Shown here one piece after another: positions 18,394 through 27,228 of a stretch of DNA of 64,000 bases; positions within the stretch are counted from its first letter, which is position 1, and each line of letters starts with the position of its first letter. The notes beneath the pieces were generated by a model. The model saw nothing but the letters and a program-made list of their open reading frames with translations. It was not told the DNA's origin and did no database searches. The stretch comes from Limnohabitans sp. 15K (GTDB lineage Bacteria > Pseudomonadota > Gammaproteobacteria > Burkholderiales > Burkholderiaceae_C): the NCBI RefSeq assembly GCF_002778285.1, contig NZ_NESM01000001.1, positions 1,696,501-1,760,500 of the forward strand, given 5' to 3'. A program made the position numbers and the translations under genes.

Positions 18394-18418
18394 GCTGCGC
18401 TGCGCCTTGCAGCGCAGC
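18394..18418 (-). terminator. 10-bp perfect hairpin after the acrylyl-CoA reductase-like gene
   Basis: GCTGCGCTGC and GCAGCGCAGC flank a 5-nt loop, eight bases past the minus-strand stop at 18427. No T-run follows, so it is a weak or Rho-assisted terminator, or an mRNA-stabilising hairpin. It suggests that the downstream BKACE operon may have its own promoter between 18290 and 18393. Confidence 0.5.
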
Positions 18419-18426
18419 GGGTGTCG

Positions 18427-19413
18427 TCAGGCGTTGACGTTGACCACCACCCGGCCGCGCACTTGGCCCGCCAGAATCTCCGCGCCCAAACCAATGGCGT
18501 CGGCCAGACCCACTTCACGGGTCATGCGTTCGAGCTGCGCGGCGTCCAGGTCTTGTGCCAAACGTGCCCAGGCCGCTTCACGCACGGCACGCGGGGCCAT
18601 CACGCTGTCGATGCCCGCCAGCGTCACGCCGCGCAAGATGAAAGGCGCCACGCTCGATGGAAAGTCCATGCCTTGGGCCAAGCCGCAGGCTGTCACCACG
18701 CCGCCGTACTTCGTGCTGGCGCAAGCATTGGCCAGGGTGTGGCTGCCCACGGTGTCGACCACGCCGGCCCAGCGTTCTTTGGCCAGTGGTTTGCCGGGGG
18801 CGGACAGTTCGGCCCGGTCCATCACGTCGGCCGCGCCCAGCTGGCGCAGATAGTCGGCTTCTTGCAGGCGGCCAGTGCTGGCCACCACGCGGTAGCCCAG
18901 TTTGGCCAACAAGGCGATCGCCACGCTGCCCACGCCGCCGCCAGCGCCCGTCACCAAAATGTCGCCCTTGTTCGGTGTGACACCGTGCTTTTCAAGCGCC
19001 ATCACGCACAGCATGGCGGTATAGCCTGCCGTGCCAATGGCCATGGCCTGGCGCGGGGTGAAGGCAGCGGGCAGTTTGACCAACCAGTCGCCCTTGAGGC
19101 GCGCCTTTTGGGCCAGACCGCCGCTGTGGCTTTCGCCCACGCCCCAACCGTTCAAAACGACTTGGTCGCCCGCCTTGAACAGCGGGTGCTGGCTTTCGGT
19201 CACCGTTCCCGACAAATCGATGCCCGGCGTGAGCGGGAACTTGCGCACCACGGGCGATTTGCCGGTGATGGCCAGGCCGTCTTTGTAGTTGAGGGTGGAG
19301 TAGTCCACCTGCACCGTCACATCGCCCTCGGGCAAAGCGCTGTCGTCCAGCGTTTGCAGGGTGCAGCGGTAACCGGCGTCGTCTTTGTGGATTTGCAGGG
19401 CTTGGTAGGTCAT
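18427..19413 (-). CDS. Acrylyl-CoA reductase-like MDR oxidoreductase (AcuI/YhdH family)
   Basis: 328-residue NADPH-dependent medium-chain dehydrogenase/reductase without the structural zinc cysteines, typical of AcuI/YhdH. The cofactor motif [19 protein letters not shown] lies near residues 150-168, and the N-terminal [16 protein letters not shown] stretch is conserved in the family. AcuI reduces acryloyl-CoA to propionyl-CoA, protecting cells during 3-hydroxypropionate or DMSP catabolism. ATG 19413 (MTYQALQI) was chosen over an upstream start because the family begins there. A hairpin separates it from the BKACE operon, but a related role is plausible. Confidence 0.9.
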   Translation of the reverse strand: MTYQALQIHKDDAGYRCTLQTLDDSALPEGDVTVQVDYSTLNYKDGLAITGKSPVVRKFPLTPGIDLSGTVTESQHPLFKAGDQVVLNGWGVGESHSGGLAQKARLKGDWLVKLPAAFTPRQAMAIGTAGYTAMLCVMALEKHGVTPNKGDILVTGAGGGVGSVAIALLAKLGYRVVASTGRLQEADYLRQLGAADVMDRAELSAPGKPLAKERWAGVVDTVGSHTLANACASTKYGGVVTACGLAQGMDFPSSVAPFILRGVTLAGIDSVMAPRAVREAAWARLAQDLDAAQLERMTREVGLADAIGLGAEILAGQVRGRVVVNVNA

Positions 19414-19516
19414 GGTGTGGTTCCTAAAAGATGCGCTACTTTGCACCAAAGTGCAGGGGGTCGGTAGCGCCCAGCGTCACCTGTGCGCTAGCATGGCGGC
19501 GTCTGAAAGGTCTGTT

Positions 19517-20776
19517 ATGCGTGTTGCTCACTCTGTATGGCTTGTGCTCATTGGCTGCTGCTTGAGCCTGACGGCGGCGCTGGCCGCGCCCGACGAAGCG
19601 GCCCTGTGCAAAGACCAGGGCTACCCAGTGGGCACCCAGCGCAATTGGTTTTTTGACGAATGCGTGCGTGTGGGTTCGTTCACGCACCACGCCGAGATCC
19701 CGGGCCTGATGGGTGGACGCGCCAACGCCATGGCGCCTGCCGCGCAGCCGCTCGAATTGCCCAAGGCTGCGCAAGAATCTGCCTACCGCTGGGGCATCAA
19801 CCATGAGAGTGGTTTGAGCATCGACGACTACATGAACCGCCAGCGCGTCATGGCCTTGCTGGTGATCAAGGACGGCGTCATCCAGGTCGAGCGTTACCAA
19901 TACGGGCGCAACGCGGGCCACCGCTTTTTGTCGAACTCGATGGCCAAGACCATCACCGCGATGGCCGTGGGCCTGGCCCTGCGCGAGGGGCGCATCCAGT
20001 CGCTCGACGACCGGGCCGACCGCTATGCCCCGACGCTGGCAGGCACGCTTTACGGCGAGACCACGGTGCGCCATTTGCTGCGCATGTCCTCGGGCGCCAA
20101 GTTTGACGAGCGCTACGACGGCAAAGACGATCTGGCCCGCTACGGCATGGCCGCCTATCGGGGCGGCGCGGCCGAAGGTGCGCGGGTCATCATCGAGCGG
20201 CTTCACGCGCAAGGCGAACGCTTCAACTATGCCAGTGCCGAGACCGACATATTGGCGCTGGTGCTGCAGGGTGCTACGGGCGAGACGCTGAGCAGCTACC
20301 TGCAAACGCGCCTGTGGCAACCCATGGGGGCCGAGACCTCTGGCCTGTGGCGGGCCGGGGCCAATGGGCTGGAGCGCGCCAGCGGCAACTTCAACGCCAC
20401 AGCGCGTGATTACGCCCGCTTGGGCATGCTGCTGGCGAATGACGGCACGCGGCCAGACCGCCCGGACCTGGGCGAGATCTTGCCGCGCGACTTTGTGCTC
20501 GAAGCCACCGATTGGAAACGCCACCCGTCGGCCTTTGCGCCGCTTCGGGCCACGCCGTATTACGGCTACGGCTACCAGGTCTGGACTTTCCCCGGTCAGC
20601 AGCGCCGCTTTGCTTTGCTCGGCGTTTACGGCCAGGCGATTTTTGTGGACCCATCGCAAAAGCTGGTGATGGTGCACCTGGCGGCCAACGCCACCGCCAA
20701 GGCCGGGCAGACCAGCATGGGCCGGGAGATGGGGGCGCTTTGGTACGGCCTGGTCACGCACCAGGGCCGCTGGTGA
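19517..20776 (+). CDS. Secreted serine hydrolase, class C beta-lactamase family
   Basis: 419-residue exported serine hydrolase. A signal peptide (RVAHSVWLVLIGCCLSLTA, cleavage near ALA) favours ATG 19517 over the in-frame ATG 19493. After a Cys-containing N-terminal segment (about 27-60) comes the beta-lactamase-like fold with the SxxK Ser in LSNSMAKTITAM and a Tyr motif FNYASAETD, where penicillin-binding enzymes have YxN. The class includes esterases, D-aminopeptidases and amide hydrolases; antibiotic resistance should not be assumed. Convergent with an EamA exporter gene, six bases apart. Confidence 0.87.
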   Translation: MRVAHSVWLVLIGCCLSLTAALAAPDEAALCKDQGYPVGTQRNWFFDECVRVGSFTHHAEIPGLMGGRANAMAPAAQPLELPKAAQESAYRWGINHESGLSIDDYMNRQRVMALLVIKDGVIQVERYQYGRNAGHRFLSNSMAKTITAMAVGLALREGRIQSLDDRADRYAPTLAGTLYGETTVRHLLRMSSGAKFDERYDGKDDLARYGMAAYRGGAAEGARVIIERLHAQGERFNYASAETDILALVLQGATGETLSSYLQTRLWQPMGAETSGLWRAGANGLERASGNFNATARDYARLGMLLANDGTRPDRPDLGEILPRDFVLEATDWKRHPSAFAPLRATPYYGYGYQVWTFPGQQRRFALLGVYGQAIFVDPSQKLVMVHLAANATAKAGQTSMGREMGALWYGLVTHQGRW

Positions 20777-20782
20777 ACGCCT

Positions 20783-21682
20783 TCAGCGTTTGTTGACCAG
20801 CACGATGCCCACCGCCACCAGCGCCAAAGACAGCAGCAAGGTCAGGGTCACGGTTTCGCCCAGCCAGAGCATGCCAAACAGCAGGGCGAACAGTGGGGTC
20901 AGAAAGACAAAGGCCGAGATTTTGGTGGCGGGGTAGTGGCCCAGCATCCACATCCAGGCCAAGTAGCTGGCGAATGCGCCCACCACGGTTTGCAGCGCCA
21001 CCGAGCCCATGGCAAAGTCGCTCCAGGTTCTGCCCCAGGGTTCACCCAGCAGGTGCGACAGCAGAACCAGCACCACGGTGCTCACGGCCAGTTGGTAAAA
21101 CAGCAGCTTTTCAGCAGCCAGACGTGTGAGGTTGGCCGCGCGGATGGCCACCGTCGTCAAGCCCCACAAGGCGCCTGCGGCCAGGCCCATCAGGTCGCCC
21201 GTGGCGCCGCCGCCGCCAAAACCTTCGCGCAGGGCAAACACCACGGCGGCAAACGCGCAAGCCATGCCCAACCATTGCACAGGCCGCAGCCGCTCGGTGC
21301 GGATGAACAAAGGCACCAGGGCTGCCACCCAAAAGGGCGAGGTGTACAAAAACACCGTCAGCCGCGAGGCCGCCGTGTGCTGCAAACCGATGTAGATGAA
21401 AGCAAATTCGGCTGCAAACAGGCCACCCACCAGCAAACCCGCCCACAAGCTGCCGTCGCGTTCAAACAGGCGCACGCCGCGCCACTGGCACCACAGCCAC
21501 AACAGGAGTGTGGCCCCCACGCCGCGCACCGCCGACTGGAACACGGGCGGCAGTTCGGCCACCGTGGCTTTGACCAACACCTGCTGAAAGCCCCAAAACA
21601 TGCAGCACACCAGCAAAATGCCGACAGCCAAGCCGTCCAGTTGGTCTTTGCGGATTTTTTCGGGCAGGTTCATGTCGATCAT
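20783..21682 (-). CDS. EamA-family drug/metabolite transporter
   Basis: 299-residue inner-membrane protein with ten predicted helices arranged as two EamA repeats (about 15-140 and 155-297). The second repeat shows the usual pattern (LMGLAAGALWGLTTVAIRAA). DMT exporters move amino acids, metabolites or drugs; the substrate cannot be assigned. The start MIDMNLPEKIRKDQL gives a short cytoplasmic lead. It is divergent from the phoD gene. Confidence 0.88.
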   Translation of the reverse strand: MIDMNLPEKIRKDQLDGLAVGILLVCCMFWGFQQVLVKATVAELPPVFQSAVRGVGATLLLWLWCQWRGVRLFERDGSLWAGLLVGGLFAAEFAFIYIGLQHTAASRLTVFLYTSPFWVAALVPLFIRTERLRPVQWLGMACAFAAVVFALREGFGGGGATGDLMGLAAGALWGLTTVAIRAANLTRLAAEKLLFYQLAVSTVVLVLLSHLLGEPWGRTWSDFAMGSVALQTVVGAFASYLAWMWMLGHYPATKISAFVFLTPLFALLFGMLWLGETVTLTLLLSLALVAVGIVLVNKR

Positions 21683-21818
21683 TGTGCCGCCGTGCAGCGG
21701 CCAAGCCTGTCACCCGCAAGCAAGCGGCCAACCCGCAGTGCTGCGCAGCGGGTGTCCGGGGTAACATGCTTGTCCAACTCCTGACCTTCTGCCTTTGCTC
21801 GCCCAGCACCTGCCCGAC

Positions 21819-23399
21819 ATGAACCGTTCGCTTGTTTCCCGCCGTGATTTGAACCGCCGAGCTTTGGCTTGGGCTTTGATGCCTTGGCTGAGCGCAGCCG
21901 CCCAAGCCCAAGCGGTGTCGGGCGCGGTGCAAGGCGCTGGCCCGCGTTGGCAAGTGGACCCCTTCAGTCTGGGCGTGGCCAGTGGCCAGCCGCAGCCGGG
22001 CAGTGTGGTGTTGTGGACGCGCCTGCGGATCACCGAGGCCGATGCCGCCTTCAAAGCGCAAAGCATGTCGGTGGTCTGCGAGGTGTTTGGTGATGCCGCT
22101 TTGCGCCAGCCCGTGCGTCAGTGGCGCGTGCAAACCGATGCGTCTCGTGCGCACAGCGTGCATGTGGTGGCCAGTGGCCTGCAGCCAGGGCGACACTATT
22201 GGTACCGATTTGTGTGCGGCAGCGCCACCAGCCCGGTGGGCCACGCCTGCACCAGCCCCGGCATCAACGACCCGGTGGACCGCCTGCGCATTGCTTTGGC
22301 GTCTTGCCAGCATTACGAGCAGGGTTACTTTGTCGCGCACCGCGAGATGGCCCAGCGCGACCTGGACTTGGTGCTGTTTGTGGGCGACTACATCTACGAA
22401 AGCTCCAACCCGCAGTACATGTTGCGCAAACATGTGGGCGCTGTGCCCACGCTGCTCGACGAATACCGTGAGCGGCATGCGCAGTACAAAAGCGATGCCG
22501 ATCTGCGCGCCTGCCACGCCGCCCACACCTGGCTGATGACCTGGGACGACCATGAAGTCGTCAACGATTACGCCAACGACTTGGACAACAAATTCAACGA
22601 TCCACAGGTGTTTTTGCGCCGCCGCGCTGCGGCTTACCAGGCTTACTTTGAGCACATGCCGGTCCGCTTGGGGCCCGATCCGGCCAGCCCGAGTCAGATG
22701 CGCATCCACGACCGCATGGCTTGGGGCCAGTTGGCCGATCTCTGGACGCTGGACTGCCGTCAATACCGCGACCACCAGGCCTGTCCGGACCCGAACCGGG
22801 GTGGGGGCCGTGTGGTGGTGGGTTGTGAGGCCTTGGCCAATCCGTCGCGCAGCATGCTCGGGGTGGCCCAAGAGCAGTGGTTCACCGAGGGCCTGACGCG
22901 CAGCACACGGCGCTGGAAACTGGTGGGGCAGTCGACACAAATGAGTTCCAGCGGCGTCAACACGCCTTTGGGGCGCAGTGCTTTCACCGATGGCTGGGAC
23001 GGCTATCCACAAGCCCGCGCCAGAATTTTGGCCACGGTGGCCGAAGCAGGTTTGAGCAACGTGGTGGTGCTGGGCGGCGATGTGCACATGAACGTGGCGG
23101 CCCAGTTGCGCGTGCAGCCCAACGACGAACGCTCGCCCGTGGTGGCCAGCGAGATCGTGACCACGTCGATCACCTCGCGCGGCTTGGGGGAGAAGTTGCT
23201 GGCCCAAATTCGCGAGAGCAACCCGGACATCGTGCATGCCCGCTCCGACGAGCGGGGTTACACCTTGTTGGACGTGCGGCCCGAAGGCGTCAGCGCCGAA
23301 TTCAGGACCACGGCCAACCCCGCGCGAGCGGATGGCGTGTTCAAGACCCAAGCGCAGTGGGCCATCCGTTCGGGGGTGGCTGGGGTGCAAAAAGCCTGA
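21819..23399 (+). CDS. phoD: PhoD-family alkaline phosphatase, Tat-exported
   Basis: 526-residue secreted metallophosphatase/phosphodiesterase. A twin-arginine signal is visible (SRRDLNRRALAWAL, cleavage near AQA), so it should be exported folded. A fibronectin-like N-terminal domain (about 35-140) is followed by the PhoD core with metal-binding motifs VGDYIYESS, WDDHEVVNDYAND and GGDVHMNVA. The enzyme releases phosphate from phosphoesters outside the cytoplasm, usually under phosphate limitation; no Pho box was identified. ATG 21819 is preferred to an in-frame TTG at 21795 because the Tat motif follows it directly. Confidence 0.92.
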   Translation: MNRSLVSRRDLNRRALAWALMPWLSAAAQAQAVSGAVQGAGPRWQVDPFSLGVASGQPQPGSVVLWTRLRITEADAAFKAQSMSVVCEVFGDAALRQPVRQWRVQTDASRAHSVHVVASGLQPGRHYWYRFVCGSATSPVGHACTSPGINDPVDRLRIALASCQHYEQGYFVAHREMAQRDLDLVLFVGDYIYESSNPQYMLRKHVGAVPTLLDEYRERHAQYKSDADLRACHAAHTWLMTWDDHEVVNDYANDLDNKFNDPQVFLRRRAAAYQAYFEHMPVRLGPDPASPSQMRIHDRMAWGQLADLWTLDCRQYRDHQACPDPNRGGGRVVVGCEALANPSRSMLGVAQEQWFTEGLTRSTRRWKLVGQSTQMSSSGVNTPLGRSAFTDGWDGYPQARARILATVAEAGLSNVVVLGGDVHMNVAAQLRVQPNDERSPVVASEIVTTSITSRGLGEKLLAQIRESNPDIVHARSDERGYTLLDVRPEGVSAEFRTTANPARADGVFKTQAQWAIRSGVAGVQKA

Positions 23400-23493
23400 T
23401 CAAGTGGCCAAAACCGGCCTTTTCGCTTTGGTTCTGGTGGTCTGCGCCATGACTGGCGGGTCTTTTTTTGGCCTTGCGGGCTAAAATGTGATC

Positions 23494-24117
23494 ATGAACA
23501 CCACCGCACAGGCCTTGCCCAAAAAGTCTTTCAAGATCCAGATGTTGGCGGCCCGTGAGGCGGCGATCATCCAGTCGGTGAACCGTTTGCTGGCCGAAAA
23601 AGGTTTTGACGCGATGACGGTGGACGAAGTGGCCGCCGAAGTGGGCATTGCCAAAGCCAGTCTTTACAAACACTTCGCCAGCAAAGAAGAGTTGGCCTGC
23701 GCCGCGATGGTGGCAGCCATGAGCAAGGCGCAGGCGTTCATTCAGGCCTTGCCTTCAGACCTAGCGCCTATGGACAAGCTCAAGGAGGTCACCCGCTGGA
23801 CCATGACTCTGAAGCTGCAAGGCCTGATGCCTTCTTTGCCCAGCCAAAACTCCAGTTTGCGTGCCACCTTGATGGGCGATCCAGATTACATGGATGGTTT
23901 GATGGACGTCAGCGACGCATTGGGTGGCTGGATCGAAGAAGCACAGGCCCAAGGCCACATCAACAAAGCATTGCCCGCCGTCGCCGTGCTCTACACCTTG
24001 TTTGCCCGCGCCTGCGACCCGGTTTTGGAGTTCCTCAAAATGGGCGAGCAGCACAGCGACGCGCAAATCATCGATCTGGTGATGAGCACCTGCTTCGATG
24101 GACTGAGCGCTCGCTGA
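23494..24117 (+). CDS. TetR/AcrR-family transcriptional regulator
   Basis: 207-residue repressor-type regulator. The N-terminal helix-turn-helix is clear in MTVDEVAAEVGIAKASLYKHFASKEEL (about residues 42-68). The C-terminal ligand-binding helices resemble TetR_C domains but carry no readable ligand signature. A GTG two codons upstream (23488) is an alternative start. The upstream spacer from phoD is about 90 bp. No obvious target operon is adjacent; convergent with a universal stress protein gene. Confidence 0.9.
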   Translation: MNTTAQALPKKSFKIQMLAAREAAIIQSVNRLLAEKGFDAMTVDEVAAEVGIAKASLYKHFASKEELACAAMVAAMSKAQAFIQALPSDLAPMDKLKEVTRWTMTLKLQGLMPSLPSQNSSLRATLMGDPDYMDGLMDVSDALGGWIEEAQAQGHINKALPAVAVLYTLFARACDPVLEFLKMGEQHSDAQIIDLVMSTCFDGLSAR

Positions 24118-24124
24118 CCATTTT

Positions 24125-24150
24125 TGTAGGAGCGGGCCCCTGCTCGCGAC
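24125..24150 (+). repeat. REP-like palindromic unit
   Basis: TGTAGGAGCGGGCCCCTGCT plus CGCGAC forms a compact hairpin (GAGCGGG with CCTGCTC). The same consensus recurs at 62372-62398 and, diverged, at 62323-62348. It lies between convergent genes, the usual location for such repeats. Confidence 0.6.
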
Positions 24151-24159
24151 ATGGCGCTT

Positions 24160-24582
24160 TCAGCGCACCAGCAACACAGGCACTTTGCAGTTGGCCAGCA
24201 CCTGTGTGGCCACCGAGCCCATGACCAAGTTGCCCCAAGTGCCGTGGCCGTGTGAGCCCATCACCACCATGTCAAATTTGCCGGTCTCTGCGGCTTTGGA
24301 GATGATTTCACCGGCATGACCGACTTTGGCCATGGTTTTGGCATCGATGCCGTGGCGCACCAAAAACTTGGTCACAGGAGAGAGCACTTTTTCGGCCTCT
24401 TCACGGTGGTAGGTCTCAAGCATGTCCTTGCCGACGGCCGAGCGTGCACGGGCGGGTAGCTGCGGGTTCACGTTCAGCAAGGTGTAGCGGTTGTGCGCGC
24501 CAAAGAGTTCTTCGTGCGTGGTCAGGTAGGCCAGCATTTTTTTGGTGAATTCGCTGCCATCGACGGCCAATAAGATTTTCAT
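24160..24582 (-). CDS. Universal stress protein, UspA family
   Basis: 140-residue single-domain Usp. The start MKILLAVDGSEFTKK and the C-terminal ATP-binding signature VMGSHGHGTWGNLVMGSVA (G-2x-G-9x-G-S type) are present, so it should belong to the ATP-binding UspFG-like class. Such proteins help cells survive starvation or stress; the specific trigger is unknown. ATG 24582 was chosen since upstream residues lack family similarity. Single gene. Confidence 0.92.
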   Translation of the reverse strand: MKILLAVDGSEFTKKMLAYLTTHEELFGAHNRYTLLNVNPQLPARARSAVGKDMLETYHREEAEKVLSPVTKFLVRHGIDAKTMAKVGHAGEIISKAAETGKFDMVVMGSHGHGTWGNLVMGSVATQVLANCKVPVLLVR

Positions 24583-24682
24583 CACGGTCTCCTGTTGCGG
24601 TGCCAAACAAGCTTTCACTTTAAGGGTGACTTGGGCGGGTTGCCTTGACCCAAGTCATGAAAAGAGGTGCTTGTTACGCCAC

Positions 24683-25555
24683 TCAAACGGACCATGTGCC
24701 TTGGGCTTTGAATTGCAGCTGCTCGTTTTTGCGGGCGTAGCCCAAGGGGTTGGCCACCACGCGGCAGCCGTTGAGCATGTAGTCGCTGGGGCAATGCAAA
24801 TGGCCGTGCAACCAAAGCTGCGCCTGGGGCAACAAGTGGTCGAGTGCATTGCAAAACCCCGCCGTACCCGGCACCCGGCCATAACGCGGGTCGGCGCTGT
24901 GCAGGCTGGGGGCAAAGTGCGTGACCACCACGGTGGTGCCATCAAACGGCGTGCTAAGCGCTTCGCCCAACCATTCTTGGCATTGCAGCGCTTGTTTGCG
25001 CAGGCCTTCGGCCAACCAGGGTTCGCCATGCCGGGTGGTCAGGGTTTTGCGCAGGTAATAGTTTGCCGCGCGAAAGGCTTTGTCGCGCGCTTTGAGTTGG
25101 CGCGTGTACTGGCTGTTGGGGTGGTGAAAGTGGGCCGGAAATTTGGCCGATGCAGGGTCAGGCAAAGTCTGGCCCGCCAGCGGCCCCAACGCGTCAAAGT
25201 CGGTCCACAAGGTGCTGCCCACAAAGCGCACACTACCTAATTGCAGCATTTCGCGCTCCAGCCAAGTGATGCCCAGCCGCGCACAGGTTTCTTGCAAGCG
25301 GGCGTGCGCTTCGTCGAAGTCCAGCCCGTCGTATTCATGGTTGCCGGGCACAAACAGCACCGGAGTGGGCCAGCCGTGCAAGGGCGAAAAGCGTTGCAGG
25401 CCAAAGTCGGTATCGCCCGCGGCACTCAGTGCCGATTGGGTTTGGTACGAACCGATGTCGCCTGCCAACACCAAGACATCGGCACCTTCGGCGGGGGTGG
25501 GCATGAATTCGGGGTTGGACTCGAGGTGCAGGTCGGACAGCAATTGGATGTTCAT
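24683..25555 (-). CDS. Metallophosphoesterase (calcineurin-like)
   Basis: 290-residue cytoplasmic phosphoesterase. Metal-binding motifs run in order: SDLHLES near 7-13, LAGDIGSY, PGNHEYD, THFAP and GHLHCPSDY. The overall order is that of calcineurin-like phosphatases, and the substrate is unknown. The start codon overlaps the stop of the LysR gene as ATGA (25552-25555), so translation is coupled to the regulator, an unusual partner. It ends 100 bp before the Usp gene. Confidence 0.9.
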   Translation of the reverse strand: MNIQLLSDLHLESNPEFMPTPAEGADVLVLAGDIGSYQTQSALSAAGDTDFGLQRFSPLHGWPTPVLFVPGNHEYDGLDFDEAHARLQETCARLGITWLEREMLQLGSVRFVGSTLWTDFDALGPLAGQTLPDPASAKFPAHFHHPNSQYTRQLKARDKAFRAANYYLRKTLTTRHGEPWLAEGLRKQALQCQEWLGEALSTPFDGTTVVVTHFAPSLHSADPRYGRVPGTAGFCNALDHLLPQAQLWLHGHLHCPSDYMLNGCRVVANPLGYARKNEQLQFKAQGTWSV

Positions 25556-26529
25556 GCCAGTTCCCCTGCGGAAAATGCGGCTTGCGCCACTTGCAGCACT
25601 TGTGCGCGCAGCCATTGGTGTGCGCTGTCGTGTTGTTGTCGTCGGTGCCACAGTCCTTCGACGTGTACAGGGGGCACGTCAAACGGCAGTTCACGCAGCA
25701 CCAGTTGGTCGCCCATGCCTGTGGTGGGCACAAAGTGGCGCGGCAAGACGGTGAGCAAGTCGGAGTTGACCACCACTTGCCCCGCCGTGAAAAACTGGTT
25801 CACGGTGATCACGATGCGGCGCTGGCGTCCAATGCTGGCCAGCGCTTCGTCGACAAAACCATAGGGGCGGCCCGAAAAGCTCACCAACAAATGGCGCGCG
25901 GCGCAGTAAGCGTCGAGCGTCATGGGCTGCTCGGCCAGGGGGTGGCCTTGCCGCATCACGCAGACATATTCACCCGCATACAGGCGCTGGTGTTCAAACG
26001 ACACGGCTTCGCCCGCTTGTGCGCGGCCGGTCAAATCGGTCAATACGGCCGGAAAGTAACCCAGCGCGATGTCGGCAACGCCATCGCTGAGCAGGTTTCG
26101 CGGGTCGCGTGTGGTCAGCGGCACCACCCGCAGCGACACACCGGGCGCTTGGGTTTGCAGTTGCCTGGCCAGTTCGCCCATCAACTCGGCAGCGGTGGCG
26201 TCGGCCATGGCCAATATGAAGGTGTTGTGGGCCAGGTGGGGCACAAAATGGCTAGGGACGATGGCTTCTTGAAGCTGCCGCAAGGCTTCTCGCACACTGG
26301 GCCAAAGCGCCAAAGCGCGTGGGGTGGGCTCGATCCCGTGGCCATGGCGGCGCACCAGCTCGTCGTCCAGTGCATCGCGCAAGCGGCGCACAGCGTTGCT
26401 CACCGCAGGTTGGGTCATGGACAGGTTGTGTGCCGCTTTGGTCAGGCTGCGTTCGGCCATGACTTCGTCAAAAATTCGAAGCAAGTTGAGGTCGAGGGTG
26501 CGAAACGCGGCTGGAATGGTTGAGTTCAT
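25552..26529 (-). CDS. LysR-type transcriptional regulator
   Basis: 325-residue activator/repressor. The N-terminal winged helix reads LNLLRIFDEVMAERSLTKAA followed by TQPAVSNAVRRL (about residues 14-50). The effector-binding domain runs from about 95 to 300. LysR genes commonly regulate the divergent neighbour, here a small membrane protein gene 148 bp away with a good sigma-70 promoter. A 14-bp dyad (26560-26573) close to the LysR start is a candidate autoregulatory site. The downstream metallophosphoesterase gene is translationally coupled. Confidence 0.93.
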   Translation of the reverse strand: MNSTIPAAFRTLDLNLLRIFDEVMAERSLTKAAHNLSMTQPAVSNAVRRLRDALDDELVRRHGHGIEPTPRALALWPSVREALRQLQEAIVPSHFVPHLAHNTFILAMADATAAELMGELARQLQTQAPGVSLRVVPLTTRDPRNLLSDGVADIALGYFPAVLTDLTGRAQAGEAVSFEHQRLYAGEYVCVMRQGHPLAEQPMTLDAYCAARHLLVSFSGRPYGFVDEALASIGRQRRIVITVNQFFTAGQVVVNSDLLTVLPRHFVPTTGMGDQLVLRELPFDVPPVHVEGLWHRRQQHDSAHQWLRAQVLQVAQAAFSAGELA

Positions 26530-26559
26530 GCAAACCCCTTTGATGTATCACCATTATGA

Positions 26560-26573
26560 ATGATGGACATCAT
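26560..26573. promoter_or_regulatory. 14-bp dyad in the LysR divergent spacer
   Basis: ATGATG-GA-CATCAT is a perfect 6-bp inverted repeat, 31 bp from the LysR start and 11 bp upstream of the -35 element of the divergent promoter. It is a plausible LysR-family half-site pair; binding is inferred. Confidence 0.4.
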
Positions 26574-26583
26574 GAATATAAAG

Positions 26584-26612
26584 TTGAGTCGCATGGGTAA
26601 AAACCCTATGAT
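26584..26612 (+). promoter_or_regulatory. Predicted sigma-70 promoter for the divergent membrane protein gene
   Basis: A -35 element TTGAGT (26584-26589) and a -10 element TATGAT (26607-26612) are separated by exactly 17 bp, giving a start point near 26619 and a leader of about 58 nt. ATGGGT (26593-26598) and ACCCAT (26615-26620) form an inverted pair around the -10. Confidence 0.6.
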
Positions 26613-26677
26613 TCACCCATCGAGTTTGTTGATTTGTGCCGCCAAAGCCAACAAAAATCAAATTTAGGGAATGAAAC

Positions 26678-27157
26678 ATGAACACCACCAAATCTTTTTT
26701 GGGCACTGTGCCCACCGGCCGTGCCGCTGATACAGGACCCAGCACCTCCACCAAAACATTGGCCACTTGGATGTTGGCTGCTGGCGTCGCCGCCTCGGTG
26801 GTCTTGGTCGACCACTTGATCGACGACTGGGCCGAAACCCATGTGTTGGCTGCATGGCTGGCGCTGTGGGCGGTGGCGGTCGTGGCCATCGCTGCACTGC
26901 GCGGTGTGAGCCGCTTGATGGCGCAAAACCTGATGGTCGGCCTGGACGGCTGGTCTGCCCATGTGGCCCGTCGCCGCTCTGATGAGCGCCTTTGGGCCAT
27001 CGCCCAAACCGACAGCCGTTTGATGCAAGACCTGCAGTTGGCCATGGACCGTTCTGAAGAACCCCAAACCCAAGCGGATGCGCCTTCCGCCGACCTGACC
27101 ACCTACTTGGCCCGCCGTACGCCGCGCATGATCAACAACTTCTCTTATTACATTTGA
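26678..27157 (+). CDS. Predicted two-helix membrane protein divergent from LysR
   Basis: 159 residues, not recognised. Hydrophobic segments at about 28-45 and 56-74 suggest two membrane helices. The remainder is a hydrophilic, possibly helical cytoplasmic tail (SDERLWAIAQTDSRLMQD) ending in an unusual aromatic FSYYI. AGGGA lies about ten bases before the ATG, a good sigma-70 promoter lies upstream and a strong terminator follows, so this is a solid single-gene unit. Position makes it a likely LysR target. Confidence 0.75.
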   Translation: MNTTKSFLGTVPTGRAADTGPSTSTKTLATWMLAAGVAASVVLVDHLIDDWAETHVLAAWLALWAVAVVAIAALRGVSRLMAQNLMVGLDGWSAHVARRRSDERLWAIAQTDSRLMQDLQLAMDRSEEPQTQADAPSADLTTYLARRTPRMINNFSYYI

Positions 27158-27199
27158 GCGTTGCCAGCGGCTGGGGTGTGTGGTGCATCCTGCTCTGAG

Positions 27200-27228
27200 A
27201 AGGCCTCCATTTGGAGGCCTTTTGCTTT
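27200..27228. terminator. Bidirectional rho-independent terminator
   Basis: AAGGCCTCC and GGAGGCCTT form a perfect 9-bp stem with an ATTT loop, followed by a T-rich run on the plus strand. It separates the small membrane protein gene from the convergent EamA gene, whose stop begins at 27231. Confidence 0.85.

Noticed and set aside
19517..20776. Calling the serine hydrolase an antibiotic-resistance beta-lactamase
   Set aside because: The SxxK motif is shared by esterases and peptidases, and the Tyr motif is YAS rather than YxN; nothing shows activity on beta-lactams.
21462..23390. 642-codon open frame antisense to phoD
   Set aside because: It is rich in His, Gln, Arg and Gly with no domain pattern, as expected for the opposite strand of a GC-rich gene; phoD has clear catalytic motifs and a Tat signal.
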